DNA from: Chryseosolibacter sp964563295
Lineage (GTDB): Bacteria; Bacteroidota; Bacteroidia; Cytophagales; Cyclobacteriaceae
Assembly (NCBI GenBank): GCA_964563295.1
Contig: CAZLWX010000004.1
Span: 1 to 64,000, forward strand
Length of the DNA: 64,000 bases
Direction of reading: 5' to 3'
Shown here: one piece after another, positions 52,301 through 60,458 of the stretch
Layout of the letters: each line of letters starts with the position of its first letter
Position numbering within the stretch: position 1 is the stretch's first letter
Made by a program: the position numbers and the translations under genes
The notes under the pieces: model-generated
The model's database searches: none
What the model was told of the DNA's origin: nothing
Seen by the model: the letters and a program-made list of their open reading frames with translations, nothing else

Positions 52301-54241
52301 CATCAGCAATACCGGGTATTGACCGGGATTATGGTAGCCCATCGCAGGATCGGTGACGTGGCCGATGTCGAAATCCGTTGTTGTAGGACCCGAGTGCCCG
52401 AAGAAGGTAATCAGTCCAAGGCCACTGTTGACTTCGTCTGCAACATTGATTACTTGCAGTTCAGTAGCCTGCTTGGCGATCGGTGTGACATGGGCGCCAA
52501 GGTAATGCGATTCCGCGATTGCGGCGAATCCCTCCAGGTACGATCGGAACACTTGTGGTTCCGAACCAAAAATCCCTCCACTGAGATGAAGTACATTTTT
52601 CCGGCGCAGGTTGTCAAACGGTGCCGCCTCCTGCGCCTTGACTTTATTCAAGTAAGCGGCAACATCCTGCGGAAATGACGCAGATAGCCTTCCCGTTGCG
52701 ACCGCCGGAACATCAGGGACACCCGACAGCCCCGCGCTGAACAACATATCGGAAGCCGGGTATCCCGCCGAAGGAATCAGGTCCTTATAGGTCGTGAACA
52801 CCGAAGGATTGCGGTGATATCCATAGTATACGTCCAGCCCCTTGCCGATCAGGAAAAGGTATTCGGGCAGTTGGCCCGCCGCCAGATATTTCATGAACCG
52901 AAAAATGGCCAATGGGGAGGTCTCGCCATAACTAAACTGATCGTAAAGATCCTGAATGTTGACGACAATCGGATTAAATCCACCGCCTGCCGGAAGTGAC
53001 CGGTACTCCGCATAGGCGCTGACCGGATCGGTGTACCCCAACGCCGGGCGCCGTAGCAAGGGATGAGTGATAATCACAAAATCATGCGAGTTGTTGTCGA
53101 TAACGGAGAATGTCGCAGGAACCACGTCGGGCGTGATTACTCCTTGCGCCGCCAGGATCGCGCGATGTCCCGCCCCAGGGAGAGTCGCTTTAAGCGTTCC
53201 ACTCCCGGTCGATTCGATCACGGAGACCTGCTGCGGGTTAGTGATGTCGAACAGCGTGGTACCTGCAGGGGCGTTTTGAATCTCGATGTAGATAGGATCG
53301 GACCCGCTGGCATTGGTCATGAATACTTTCTGAGGCACTGATCCCATATTCCAGGATGCGGGGTAAAGCAACCGCATATAGCCGACACTTACCCGATCCG
53401 GCAAGCTGGAGGACGGAACCGTCACCGTCATCGTGAGTTTTCCGTCGGCCGTGACATCGCTCCACGACAGTTCATCTGTGTATGTTGTGGATGTATTGCC
53501 GGAGAACGACAACGTGGTGACCAGACGCGGGCCGGCATATACTTCGACGTTGTGGCTCATGTTGCCCCGTCCGGTGATAAGGATTTCGATCTTCGGAAGA
53601 CCAGCCGGTTCCACCTGGTCGCCAATATTTTCGATAATGTAGCTGCGGCTTTGTCCCTGGGTTATCTGCGCTCCTGTCCACCCTTCTCCCGTGTCGAACG
53701 CGGACTTAACGGCGTCACCATAGGTGATGCCCGTGGCGTATTCATCTTTCAGAATTATCAGTTTCTCATTCCAGTGAAACGTTTCCGGAGTAGCGCTCGG
53801 GCCTGTCCAGGGGATCACGGGCATCCGTTTGCCGGCGGTAGGTCCGACAGTAAGAAAGTAATAAGTCGTGTCGGAAAATAAGTTGTAGTAGCGATGGGGT
53901 TGCGACGCCGGCGTAGCGTACAGCTCCGCGTCAAGGGTGCCGTCATTCTTTTGGCCGAAAAATTCGATGAAGTCTCCAGCGTTGAGTTGGCCGTCTTCCT
54001 GACCTTCTACCCAAATAGCTTGTTCGATGCCGCGGTGATACAGCTGAAGATTTGCGGGATCGATCGAATTGGGTAGACCAGCGGCAATGAGGTCGGATTC
54101 TGTCACCCGGTAGATTCCATCCCTGGCTACCGCGATCTTGAAGTACTGCTGATCGTAGTTTATCCACTCCTGCCCGATTTGTCCCCGCGCCGAAAAAGCA
54201 ACAAGAAATCCGCTAACAGCAACTAAGGCACAAATTCTCAT
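49346..54241 (-). CDS. secreted C25-family (gingipain-like) protein with T9SS sorting domain, PorU2-like
   Basis: A 1631-residue protein from the ATG at 54241, which gives a signal peptide (MRICALVAVSGFLVAFSARGQ). The C25 peptidase domain (~385-750) has His616 in FFGHSGP and Cys650 in LMNGCSIGSFF, then LLGDPAVKLF. A CARDB-like domain (~765-870) and further beta-rich modules follow. The C-terminal ~85 residues (VDLNGRTVYLH, WDGRTTNGDAMPSGLYFYKI, GKIVLAR) form a type A T9SS sorting domain. It is probably exported by T9SS to the surface, either as a protease or as the PorU2-type sortase-like protein. A longer start at 54454 is unlikely. Confidence 0.88.
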   Translation of the reverse strand: MRICALVAVSGFLVAFSARGQIGQEWINYDQQYFKIAVARDGIYRVTESDLIAAGLPNSIDPANLQLYHRGIEQAIWVEGQEDGQLNAGDFIEFFGQKNDGTLDAELYATPASQPHRYYNLFSDTTYYFLTVGPTAGKRMPVIPWTGPSATPETFHWNEKLIILKDEYATGITYGDAVKSAFDTGEGWTGAQITQGQSRSYIIENIGDQVEPAGLPKIEILITGRGNMSHNVEVYAGPRLVTTLSFSGNTSTTYTDELSWSDVTADGKLTMTVTVPSSSLPDRVSVGYMRLLYPASWNMGSVPQKVFMTNASGSDPIYIEIQNAPAGTTLFDITNPQQVSVIESTGSGTLKATLPGAGHRAILAAQGVITPDVVPATFSVIDNNSHDFVIITHPLLRRPALGYTDPVSAYAEYRSLPAGGGFNPIVVNIQDLYDQFSYGETSPLAIFRFMKYLAAGQLPEYLFLIGKGLDVYYGYHRNPSVFTTYKDLIPSAGYPASDMLFSAGLSGVPDVPAVATGRLSASFPQDVAAYLNKVKAQEAAPFDNLRRKNVLHLSGGIFGSEPQVFRSYLEGFAAIAESHYLGAHVTPIAKQATELQVINVADEVNSGLGLITFFGHSGPTTTDFDIGHVTDPAMGYHNPGQYPVLLMNGCSIGSFFLNGIVFGENWILAPDRGAIGFIAHSGLGLASALRNYSTLFYETAMADTVFINKGLGDIQREIAGRYLAENGNQPIHVTQVHQMVLLGDPAVKLFGATKPDFEIGNGNISISSYDGDPVTVLSDSFRLNVVVRNFGQTRNKPIRISVERILPDNSRVSYDTLVASPLYSDTLALLIPAEANSAGNNTFHVVVDADHVIDELNEANNEAEAGFFIPLSGTRNLSPPEYAIVNSRNVDLIFQHTDPLAGDAEYVVELDTVNTFDSPLLQTYSVSGPVIGRQRVTLQDTDTTAYYWRTKLSDPTATDSVVWDESSFTYILEGPEGWAQTHFPQFTGNALESLVSDPEIRVMNFKETITDIAVRTFGSAAGEPADSVSVKINGAEYNISPDFPCRNNTINLIAFDRKTAHPYPGLYLTWEDLLFTYGGRTLICGREPFVINSYRADELSMGNDGDLLHYLDNIPFGDSVIVFNIGDAAYSQWPGDAVDKLGEIGISPAQISSLADGEPVIIFGRKGAAPGTAMLLKGIDTEQLSASGTVTGRTTSGAMTSPPIGPAAQWDQILPAFTGVEPSDSVSFDVIGVTASGTEDLIFPDMEGNVDITSINPATYPFLRLRFKPYDDVYVTAPQLKKWLVLFEPVPEGVAIYRGPSEPDTLFEGQTWDGDYAFVNVSNKDFADSLEVSFKMSTAGGFGSADSRMKIKGPAAGDTTLFAIPFKSVAHAGTNDLTAFVNPNVVPEQNYNNNIIALNNHLTIVADSEDPVLDVTFDGRHLVNNDFVSTSPRIRITVWDNNPYLLKQDTTGVVILLASPCGADNCPFERVYFSTERMSWQPETDTSEFVVNFNPVLEEGTYTLRVEGRDATGNPSGSEPYLITFNVVGINSVVVDPPFPNPFNYSATFNVVIAGDTVPDWISLQVVDLNGRTVYLHQITGDGYYVGTNAFEWDGRTTNGDAMPSGLYFYKITVGMPEGPSVTTGKIVLAR

Positions 54242-54569
54242 CGGCAGCTCCTTCAGGGTTGACCACAAATATACTACGAGGTCATTCGTGATTAATGCAG
54301 CCAAGTGGCACTTGGTAATTACAAGAAAGTCACGAATCCCTAGTCGCGACATGGTTCGGAATTGCACAATTCCGACTCCAGGATTGTCCATTTTTGAACA
54401 AAGTGAGGCCCGGAGTTTCCGGTCGATGAAGTTAACGTCAAAAATAAAAAACATCGAAAATGAGCTGGATTCGGCCTTTTTGCAAATATTTTCCTTTTTT
54501 TACACGGTACTTTGCCATACATAGTACCATCCTGCGTATAACCGTATGAAATTTGAGTTAAGCCGGTGT
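54242..54569. other. divergent intergenic region upstream of padR-like gene
   Basis: No gene. It holds a GGTACT-N11-AGTACC inverted repeat (54506-54528) near the PadR-like start, and AT-rich sequence that should contain the promoters of both divergent genes. Confidence 0.45.
54506..54528. promoter_or_regulatory. candidate operator of the PadR-like regulator
   Basis: GGTACT (54506-54511), 11 bases, AGTACC (54523-54528): a perfect 6-bp inverted repeat, overlapping a -7-like GTACTTTG and 41 bases before the regulator ATG. It is the position expected for autoregulation. Confidence 0.45.
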
Positions 54570-54905
54570 ATGAACTTAGAGAACACGCAAGTACAAATGA
54601 GAAAGGGTATTTTGGAATACTGCATCCTCCACATAATTTCAAGGGGTGAAGTCTATGCCTCAGATATGTTGGATGAGCTGACCGCCGCCCGCATGATCGT
54701 GGTAGAAGGTACGCTTTATCCACTGCTTACACGCCTGAAGAACGCAGGGCTGCTGGAGTACAAATGGATTGAATCCAAATCGGGGCCACCCAGAAAGTAC
54801 TACAAGCTTACCGACAAGGGAAGCAAATTTTTGGAAAAGCTGACCGCGACCTGGGACGAGCTTGTCCATTCCACGCAAATGATAACCTCAAAATCCGAAG
54901 CTTAA
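54570..54905 (+). CDS. PadR-family transcriptional regulator
   Basis: A 111-residue winged-helix protein from the ATG at 54570 (an ATG at 54546 is also possible). It has QMRKGILEYCILHIISRGEVYASDMLDEL, then VVEGTLYPLLTRLKNAGLLEYKWIESKSGPPRKYYKLTDKG, the PadR pattern. It lies 18 bp before the PspC-GIN gene on the same strand. The pairing of PadR-like regulators with PspC-domain membrane proteins is common in Bacteroidota, and it probably represses this operon. Confidence 0.9.
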   Translation: MNLENTQVQMRKGILEYCILHIISRGEVYASDMLDELTAARMIVVEGTLYPLLTRLKNAGLLEYKWIESKSGPPRKYYKLTDKGSKFLEKLTATWDELVHSTQMITSKSEA

Positions 54906-54923
54906 TTTCACGACACGAACGTT

Positions 54924-57320
54924 ATGAAAAAGAATATCAGCATCAATATCAGCGGAATCATTTTTCACATCGAGGAAGACGGGTATGAAAAATTAAAAGC
55001 ATACCTGGACTCCATCAATAAGTATTTTTCGACTTTTGAGGACAGCAGCGAGATTCTTGCTGATATCGAGAGCCGTATTGCCGAGATTTTTCTCTCGAAG
55101 TTGAATGAGGAAAAGCAAGTCATCACCCTTGATGACGTGAACGCCCTGGTGACGACGATGGGAAGTGTGAGTGACTTCAAAGCTGCGGAGGACCAGAATG
55201 CCCCAGAGGCTGAGACCGGATCCGCATCATCCGGCGCGGCGCCCGAAGAGGAAACAACCGCCGAAGCCCCTCCCCGCACATCGACAGCGTCCAAACAGCT
55301 CTTTCGCGACCAGAAACGCAAAATCCTCGGCGGCGTGTGCGCCGGCCTGGGGAATTACTTCACTGTAGATCCACTTTGGATTCGCCTTTTGTTCGCGGCA
55401 CTGTTCTTCGCTTACGGGGTCACATTTATCCTCTACGTGATCATGTGGATCGTCGTACCGGGATCCTATGACCTGGACGAGCCCGTCACCGGAAAGAAAA
55501 TGTTCCGGGACCCTGAGCGGAAGATTATCGGTGGTGTGTCGGGTGGTATTGCTGCATTCCTGGGAACGGACGTCGTTGTTATACGCGTGTTGTTTATCGT
55601 CTTTACCATCGTCGGCGGTCTTGGACTCTTTATCTACATCGTATTGTGGATTATTCTACCGGAGGCGCGCACACTAAGCGATCGTGTCCAGATGCAAGGT
55701 GAACCCGTCACACTCTCCAACATTGAGTCCACTCTAAAAAAAAGTCAGACTGGAGCTAACGAGGAGAGCACACTGACGCGGATCATCCTTTTTCCCTTCC
55801 GTCTCGTCGGCATGATCATAACCGCGTTGGGAAGTATCCTCCGCCCGCTGGTGGATGTGATCCGGGTTGCCATTGGCATCGTTGTGACGATGACCGGCCT
55901 CGCTCTGGCATTGAGTATTCTTATCTCCGCGGGTGTTTTACTTGGAATATTTTCGGCTGCGACTTTCTCCCTTCCATGGATCGCCGACATGCATGAAGTA
56001 GGAATTCCCGTGGATGCATTTGTTCGCGCCTTTCCCGGTTGGACGGCCCTGGCTGCGTTCATCGGTGGCATGGTGCCCAGTATTTTTGTCATCCTGTTGG
56101 GAGTCTCGATAATCGCCCAGCGCATTGTCTTCACTGCCACGGTCGGGTGGACGTTGTTTGTCCTCTTCTTCATCAGCGCCGCAATGTTAAGCGTCGGTAT
56201 TCCTCGCATCGTGTTCGCCTTCCGTGAGGACGGTCAATATCGCGTCGAGAATAAATATCAGGTGAACGCCGGCACTGCTGTCCTTCGGATAAATGAAGTC
56301 GGCGGAGACGGTTATCACGCGACGAATCTCACCTTGCGCGGTCATGATGAAAAGAACTTCAGGCTCGTCCAGGAGTTCGAAGCACAAGGCATCAGTCGCG
56401 CCCAGGCCATTCAGAACGCGCAAATGGTCCAATATCAGGTCGACGTTCGCGACTCGGTCTTCTCGTTCGACAGTAACCTGCAATTCAAGAGTGATGCGAT
56501 ATTCCGCGCCCAGCGATTGAATATAACGCTCTATATACCATACGATTTCCCGTTTGTGATGGACGAGGAGATGGCCCGCTTCATAACGCAGTACGTTCCA
56601 TGCTGCGGGTCCGAGCCATTCCGTAGGGTCGAAGACTATAAATGGAAAATGACACCCGATGGACTCGAGTGTATCGACTGCCCTGACCGCGTTTCGCGCG
56701 ACTATGACCAGGACGAAGACCATGTGTCATTGCGTAATTTTGACGAGGTCGAAATCTCCGGCAAGTTCGACGTCAAGATCATCAAGGGCGACAGATATGA
56801 TATTCAGGTTATCGGATCGGATAGAGAAAAATCACGCTATAATATCTTTCGCTCCGGCAATACGCTGATGATCGAGTACGATGGCCAGCGCGACTTCGAC
56901 TGGAAGATCAAGGACCTGAACATCCAGGAGGCCCGAATCAATATCACCATGCCGACGCTGGAGCGACTGGAAGCAACCGGATTTGGATCGATACGATTTG
57001 ACAATTTCCAAAACAAGCAGTTTGAGCTTGAGGCGCGCGGGCCGGTCCGCATTCGTGGCGAGATGAGCACCGAGCGCCTCTATGTTAACCTGACAGGAAA
57101 TTCCCAAGCCGAGCTTTCTGGAAACGCCGACCGGATGAACGCGCGGCTGGAGTTCGCTTCACGACTTCGGGCCTACGATCTGGAAGTCAATGATGCCATT
57201 GTCGAGGCTGTGGGCGCTTCCAGTGCGCGGGTAAACGTGCGCCGGAATCTTGAAATCGAGCAAGGTGTTGCCAGTGACATTGACCACCGGGGCAATCCCA
57301 GGATAATTCGCAGAGATTGA
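54924..57320 (+). CDS. double-PspC, GIN-domain (DUF2807) membrane stress protein
   Basis: A 798-residue protein. The N-terminal ~90 residues form a helical cytoplasmic domain (INISGIIFHIEEDGYEKLKAYLDSI). Two PspC domains follow (~125-181 RDQKRKILGGVCAGLGNYFTVDP and ~193-249 RDPERKIIGGVSGGIAAFLGTD), then four or so helices (~285-435) and an exported domain. The C-terminal ~190 residues are a GIN/DUF2807-type beta-helix (VEISGKFDVKIIKGDRYDIQV, LEATGFGSIRFDN). PspC domains act in envelope stress responses. It is co-transcribed with the PadR-like regulator. Confidence 0.87.
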   Translation: MKKNISINISGIIFHIEEDGYEKLKAYLDSINKYFSTFEDSSEILADIESRIAEIFLSKLNEEKQVITLDDVNALVTTMGSVSDFKAAEDQNAPEAETGSASSGAAPEEETTAEAPPRTSTASKQLFRDQKRKILGGVCAGLGNYFTVDPLWIRLLFAALFFAYGVTFILYVIMWIVVPGSYDLDEPVTGKKMFRDPERKIIGGVSGGIAAFLGTDVVVIRVLFIVFTIVGGLGLFIYIVLWIILPEARTLSDRVQMQGEPVTLSNIESTLKKSQTGANEESTLTRIILFPFRLVGMIITALGSILRPLVDVIRVAIGIVVTMTGLALALSILISAGVLLGIFSAATFSLPWIADMHEVGIPVDAFVRAFPGWTALAAFIGGMVPSIFVILLGVSIIAQRIVFTATVGWTLFVLFFISAAMLSVGIPRIVFAFREDGQYRVENKYQVNAGTAVLRINEVGGDGYHATNLTLRGHDEKNFRLVQEFEAQGISRAQAIQNAQMVQYQVDVRDSVFSFDSNLQFKSDAIFRAQRLNITLYIPYDFPFVMDEEMARFITQYVPCCGSEPFRRVEDYKWKMTPDGLECIDCPDRVSRDYDQDEDHVSLRNFDEVEISGKFDVKIIKGDRYDIQVIGSDREKSRYNIFRSGNTLMIEYDGQRDFDWKIKDLNIQEARINITMPTLERLEATGFGSIRFDNFQNKQFELEARGPVRIRGEMSTERLYVNLTGNSQAELSGNADRMNARLEFASRLRAYDLEVNDAIVEAVGASSARVNVRRNLEIEQGVASDIDHRGNPRIIRRD

Positions 57321-57390
57321 ACTCCTGGTGTAACATTCTTCCGCATCTGAACGTCTATCATACGGCATTAACCTAAATCCCGATAAATCA

Positions 57391-57444
57391 ATGATATTCC
57401 TCCTGCTCATCATCCTGGTTTACCTGATTTTCATAATCGCATAA
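57391..57444 (+). CDS. candidate 17-residue hydrophobic microprotein
   Basis: ATG followed by 16 codons, nearly all hydrophobic (MIFLLLIILVYLIFIIA), then TAA. It could form a single short membrane helix. It lies 70 bp after the PspC-GIN gene on the same strand. There is no ribosome-binding site, but that is usual here. It may equally be chance; low confidence. Confidence 0.25.
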   Translation: MIFLLLIILVYLIFIIA

Positions 57445-57518
57445 ACTTCGCAGGCTTCGCCCCATCGCGATATGGGTGAGCCTGTTGGCCCTTTGCCATC
57501 GGGATCTTAGCTTTGATC

Positions 57519-57947
57519 ATGAAATTTGCAATTGGAATATTGCTTATCGCCTGTCTCACAACGGCTTACAGTCAAAAGTCAGGCATTTGCGGCAAGGTTT
57601 TGTGGGTCGAGGGAAACCAGATGCCAGGTCCCGATCGGAAACAGGCTCCCGGCACAGCCGTTGCGCGTGAAATCCATGTTTACGAATTAGTCAACAAGAA
57701 CGACGCCACGATGAAAGACGGCTTTTTCGCTGAAGTTCCGTCACGCCTGGTTGCGGTGGGAAAGAGCAAGTCGAATGGAACGTTCAGAATTAAGCTTCCT
57801 CCGGGAGAGTATTCCGTATTTACTAAAGAACAGGACGGCTTGTTCGCTAACATTTACGACCAGCGGGGGGCCGTCAATCCTGTGGTTGTTACGGAGCATG
57901 AATTCACGGTGATCGAGTTGGTTGTCAATTACAAAGCGGCGTACTAG
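57519..57947 (+). CDS. secreted carboxypeptidase-regulatory-like protein
   Basis: A 142-residue protein from the ATG at 57519 (a TTG two codons earlier is less likely). It has signal MKFAIGILLIACLTTAYSQ, then SGICGKVLWVEGNQMPGP and GKSKSNGTFRIKLPPGEYSVFTKEQDGLFANI, a pattern of CarboxypepD_reg-like immunoglobulin folds. Probably periplasmic. Its stop codon is the first unit of a six-copy tagtttg repeat. Function unknown. Confidence 0.7.
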   Translation: MKFAIGILLIACLTTAYSQKSGICGKVLWVEGNQMPGPDRKQAPGTAVAREIHVYELVNKNDATMKDGFFAEVPSRLVAVGKSKSNGTFRIKLPPGEYSVFTKEQDGLFANIYDQRGAVNPVVVTEHEFTVIELVVNYKAAY

Positions 57948-57986
57948 TTTGTAGTTTGTAGTTTGTAGTTTGTAGTTTGTAGTTTG
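57945..57986. repeat. tandem repeat, six copies of tagtttg
   Basis: Six perfect, contiguous 7-bp units; the first contains the TAG stop of the preceding gene. A near copy (aagttgg) follows, then a tgtggactgtc/cgtggactgtg pair at ~58029-58052. The unit length is not a multiple of three, but variation would not change the protein since the stop is in the first unit. Confidence 0.8.
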
Positions 57987-58092
57987 AAGTTGGTCAAAAA
58001 ACGGTCAACCGATCCAGGACATACCTGCTGTGGACTGTCGACCGTGGACTGTGCACATTTAGGCGTTAGCCTGGAAAAAATTTCACCCTTGA

Positions 58093-58120
58093 CGCAACCA
58101 GTCAGGCAAAAACGGCATCT
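58093..58120 (+). promoter_or_regulatory. candidate ECF-type autoregulated promoter
   Basis: CGCAACC (58093-58099) and GGCATCT (58114-58120), 14 bases between, or 16 between GCAACC and CATCT, the spacing of an ECF sigma -35/-10 pair. It lies 18 bases before the ECF sigma gene. The pattern resembles ECF-associated promoters I recall from Bacteroidota; not verified. Confidence 0.35.
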
Positions 58121-58137
58121 TCGCTCCAGAACCCATA

Positions 58138-58728
58138 ATGGAATTCAAGATATACCGGGCCAAAGAAGAAGATCTGGTTAAAGGTTGCCTGAAGCGCGAC
58201 TCGACTGCGCAACAGCAACTTTTCGACCTTTATTCTTCCAGGATGTACGCCTTGTGCTATCGGTATATCCGTCACGCCATGGAGGCGGAAGATGTCATGG
58301 TGACAGCCTTCGCCAAAGTTTTCGAGCGGATCTCCCAATACAAGGGAGAGGGAAGCTTTGAAGGCTGGGTCAGGAGGATCATGGTAAACGAGTCGCTGAC
58401 CCACTTGAGGAAGAGGCGGACCATGTACCTGGAGACCGACATTGACCGGGCGGATCTGGAACCCGATTATCAACACCTCAGCGACCACCTGGAAGCCGAA
58501 GATCTGCTGAAGATGATCCACGAACTCCCCGCCGGCTATCGATTAGTCTTCAATATGTATGCAATTGATGGCTACTCGCACAGCGAGATTGCCGCTCATC
58601 TCGGCATCAGTGAGAATACATCGAAGTCACAGCTTAGCCGGGCTCGTGCATACCTCCAGCGAATGCTGATGGAACATGACAAGGCAGTACAAAGAAAAGT
58701 AAGCAATGAAGAATCAACAGCCCGATAG
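58138..58728 (+). CDS. ECF-family RNA polymerase sigma factor
   Basis: A 196-residue sigma-70 factor. Region 2 (~18-90) contains QLFDLYSSRMYALCYRYIRHAMEAEDVMVTAFAKVFERISQYKGEGSFEGWVRRIMVN. Region 4 (~125-180) has YRLVFNMYAIDGYSHSEIAAHLGISENTSKSQLSRARAYLQ. There is no region 1 or 3, as in extracytoplasmic-function sigmas. The stop overlaps the next gene by 23 bp. Next to an anti-sigma-like gene and an outer-membrane barrel, it fits a three-gene envelope-signalling operon. Confidence 0.94.
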   Translation: MEFKIYRAKEEDLVKGCLKRDSTAQQQLFDLYSSRMYALCYRYIRHAMEAEDVMVTAFAKVFERISQYKGEGSFEGWVRRIMVNESLTHLRKRRTMYLETDIDRADLEPDYQHLSDHLEAEDLLKMIHELPAGYRLVFNMYAIDGYSHSEIAAHLGISENTSKSQLSRARAYLQRMLMEHDKAVQRKVSNEESTAR

Positions 58729-59410
58729 CCTGTTTCGCGAGAAGCTCGCCAACCACCGCATGCCGGTATCGCCCGAGGCATGGACCCGCCTTCAACAGAA
58801 CCTGGAGGAAAAAAATAACAATTCTCTTTTCATGAAGGTAGCTGCCTCGCTCATTTTACTGGCATCCGCCACCGCGTTGATATGGACGAGCACAGGGCCG
58901 CAAACGGAAACACAACTCACTGTGGTGCAAGAGTCGCCGAAACAAGTTACGACTCAACCTGAAGTTGAAAACTTGCCCGCCACAACCCCCACCCCGGCGG
59001 CGGTTCAGGAAAAGTATCCAGCACCCGGCAAGGGAGGGGTGACAGCCCCTGTTCTACCGGAACGCTCCGCTACTCCTCCAGAAATCCGTCTCACGCAAAT
59101 CAGCCGGCCGGTTACTGCGCTTGTAGAATTGCGCGAGCCATCTTTGATGCACCGTTCTGAAACCTCTTCTGCCCAAAATGGAATCGTATTGATCTACTCA
59201 GCAAAGGAGGTAAATGAAAAATATCTTGATAAAAAAGCGCTGGCCCAAGCAACCTCCGATAACGGAAAGCCATCTACGTTGCAGAAGCTGTTGAGCAAGG
59301 CCTATGAACTGAAGACAACTTCGAGTCCTATGGCTGACCTCCGGCAGATGAAGGATGAAATCTTCGCCCTGAACTTCAGAGGCGAGAAGCAACGTACACA
59401 AAACAAGTAA
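58706..59410 (+). CDS. anti-sigma-like membrane protein
   Basis: A 234-residue protein overlapping the sigma gene by 23 bp. The cytoplasmic N-terminus (FREKLANHRMPVSPEAWTRLQQNL) is of the type found in Bacteroidota anti-sigma-like proteins. One transmembrane helix (~44-62, ASLILLASATALIW) leads to a periplasmic Pro/Thr-rich tail (~75-160). No known anti-sigma family motif beyond this layout is seen. The role as anti-sigma factor is inferred from position and topology. Confidence 0.6.
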   Translation: MKNQQPDSLFREKLANHRMPVSPEAWTRLQQNLEEKNNNSLFMKVAASLILLASATALIWTSTGPQTETQLTVVQESPKQVTTQPEVENLPATTPTPAAVQEKYPAPGKGGVTAPVLPERSATPPEIRLTQISRPVTALVELREPSLMHRSETSSAQNGIVLIYSAKEVNEKYLDKKALAQATSDNGKPSTLQKLLSKAYELKTTSSPMADLRQMKDEIFALNFRGEKQRTQNK

Positions 59411-59412
59411 TC

Positions 59413-60396
59413 ATGGACAAAACGATTTTTCTGGCGCTGGCAATAACGATGACCGCCGGCGCATGGGGCCAGTCTGCCGATACGGTAGTTGTTTCCCTGG
59501 GTAAGGCCAGCCAAGTGGTGCTGACGGTGGGCGACAAGAGCGATATTGAGACCCTCAGGTACTACGATTTTCAGGGACTCTTCCGCGATATCCTCAACCG
59601 CATCGAGCGCGGAGACACTGCCCTTGCCTCATCACCCGTGGAATCCGACACCAACTATGAGTCTGAACAAGACAACGAGCATTGGGAGGGCGAAGACGAT
59701 GATGAAAGGGATGAGCACGAACGTTGGACCCACCATCGCAGCGTGGGCAATACCTGGCACACGGCAAATTTCGACCTGGGAATCAACAATTATCTGACCG
59801 GCGAAGATCAGTTCCCCGACCGGGATGTGAACCATTCGGTCAGGCCATGGGGCTCGTGGTATGTCGGCATCAATTCCCTTCAACGGACACGCGCGGCACG
59901 CAACTTCTTTATTGAGTGGGGCCTCGGTATCAGCTGGTACAATTTCAAATTCGCAAATGACCGCACGCTCCTATCAACAAGTCCGGAGACAGTGATTTTC
60001 ACTGAGGACGATGTCAACACGGACTACGATTATCTCAGGAGCAAGCTTCGGGTCACTTACCTCAATTTTTCCCTTGTCCCCATTCTTGACTTCGGTGACC
60101 ACGGCCGCCGGCCACGAATCTGGGATAGCTACGGCAGCAAATTCAGGATTGGTATTGGTCCGTATGCCGGCTACCGGATCGGAAGCAAATCGAAGATCAG
60201 TTACATCGACGAAGAGGGCGAACGCCGTCGTGAAAAGACGAGGGATAGTTTTTATCTCAACGACCTTCGCTACGGAGCGAGACTCCAGCTGGGCTTCCGC
60301 GCGACCGACTTCTTCGTCAACTATGACATGAACGAACTGTTCAAAGCAGGTCGCGGGCCTCAACTTAATGCGGTGAGCTTTGGGATCATCTTTTAG
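59413..60396 (+). CDS. outer-membrane beta-barrel protein
   Basis: A 327-residue protein with a signal peptide (ending TAGAWGQ). A short linker is followed by an acidic, Asp/Glu/His-rich stretch (ESEQDNEHWEGEDDDERDEHERW, split by few other residues) and then alternating aromatic beta strands (NFFIEWGLGISWYNFKF, RVTYLNFSLVPILDFG, YGARLQLGFRATDFFVNYDM) ending in a final aromatic residue (SFGIIF). This is a small outer-membrane barrel. It follows the anti-sigma-like gene by 2 bp. The acidic stretch might bind metal ions; that is inference. Confidence 0.75.
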   Translation: MDKTIFLALAITMTAGAWGQSADTVVVSLGKASQVVLTVGDKSDIETLRYYDFQGLFRDILNRIERGDTALASSPVESDTNYESEQDNEHWEGEDDDERDEHERWTHHRSVGNTWHTANFDLGINNYLTGEDQFPDRDVNHSVRPWGSWYVGINSLQRTRAARNFFIEWGLGISWYNFKFANDRTLLSTSPETVIFTEDDVNTDYDYLRSKLRVTYLNFSLVPILDFGDHGRRPRIWDSYGSKFRIGIGPYAGYRIGSKSKISYIDEEGERRREKTRDSFYLNDLRYGARLQLGFRATDFFVNYDMNELFKAGRGPQLNAVSFGIIF

Positions 60397-60423
60397 TTCC
60401 GGGTTCCTCGTTCCGGGTTCCGC
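60396..60423. repeat. 'gttccgggttcc' word repeat
   Basis: gttccgggttcctcgttccgggttccg: the reverse complement of the words at 20411-20452. It begins directly at the stop codon of the barrel gene. Confidence 0.5.
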
Positions 60424-60458
60424 CGCTCCAAGTCATGAGGTGAAACTCGCCCCCAGTC

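Noticed and set aside
57945..57986. CRISPR array
   Set aside because: Units are 7 bp and contiguous, without spacers; a simple tandem repeat.
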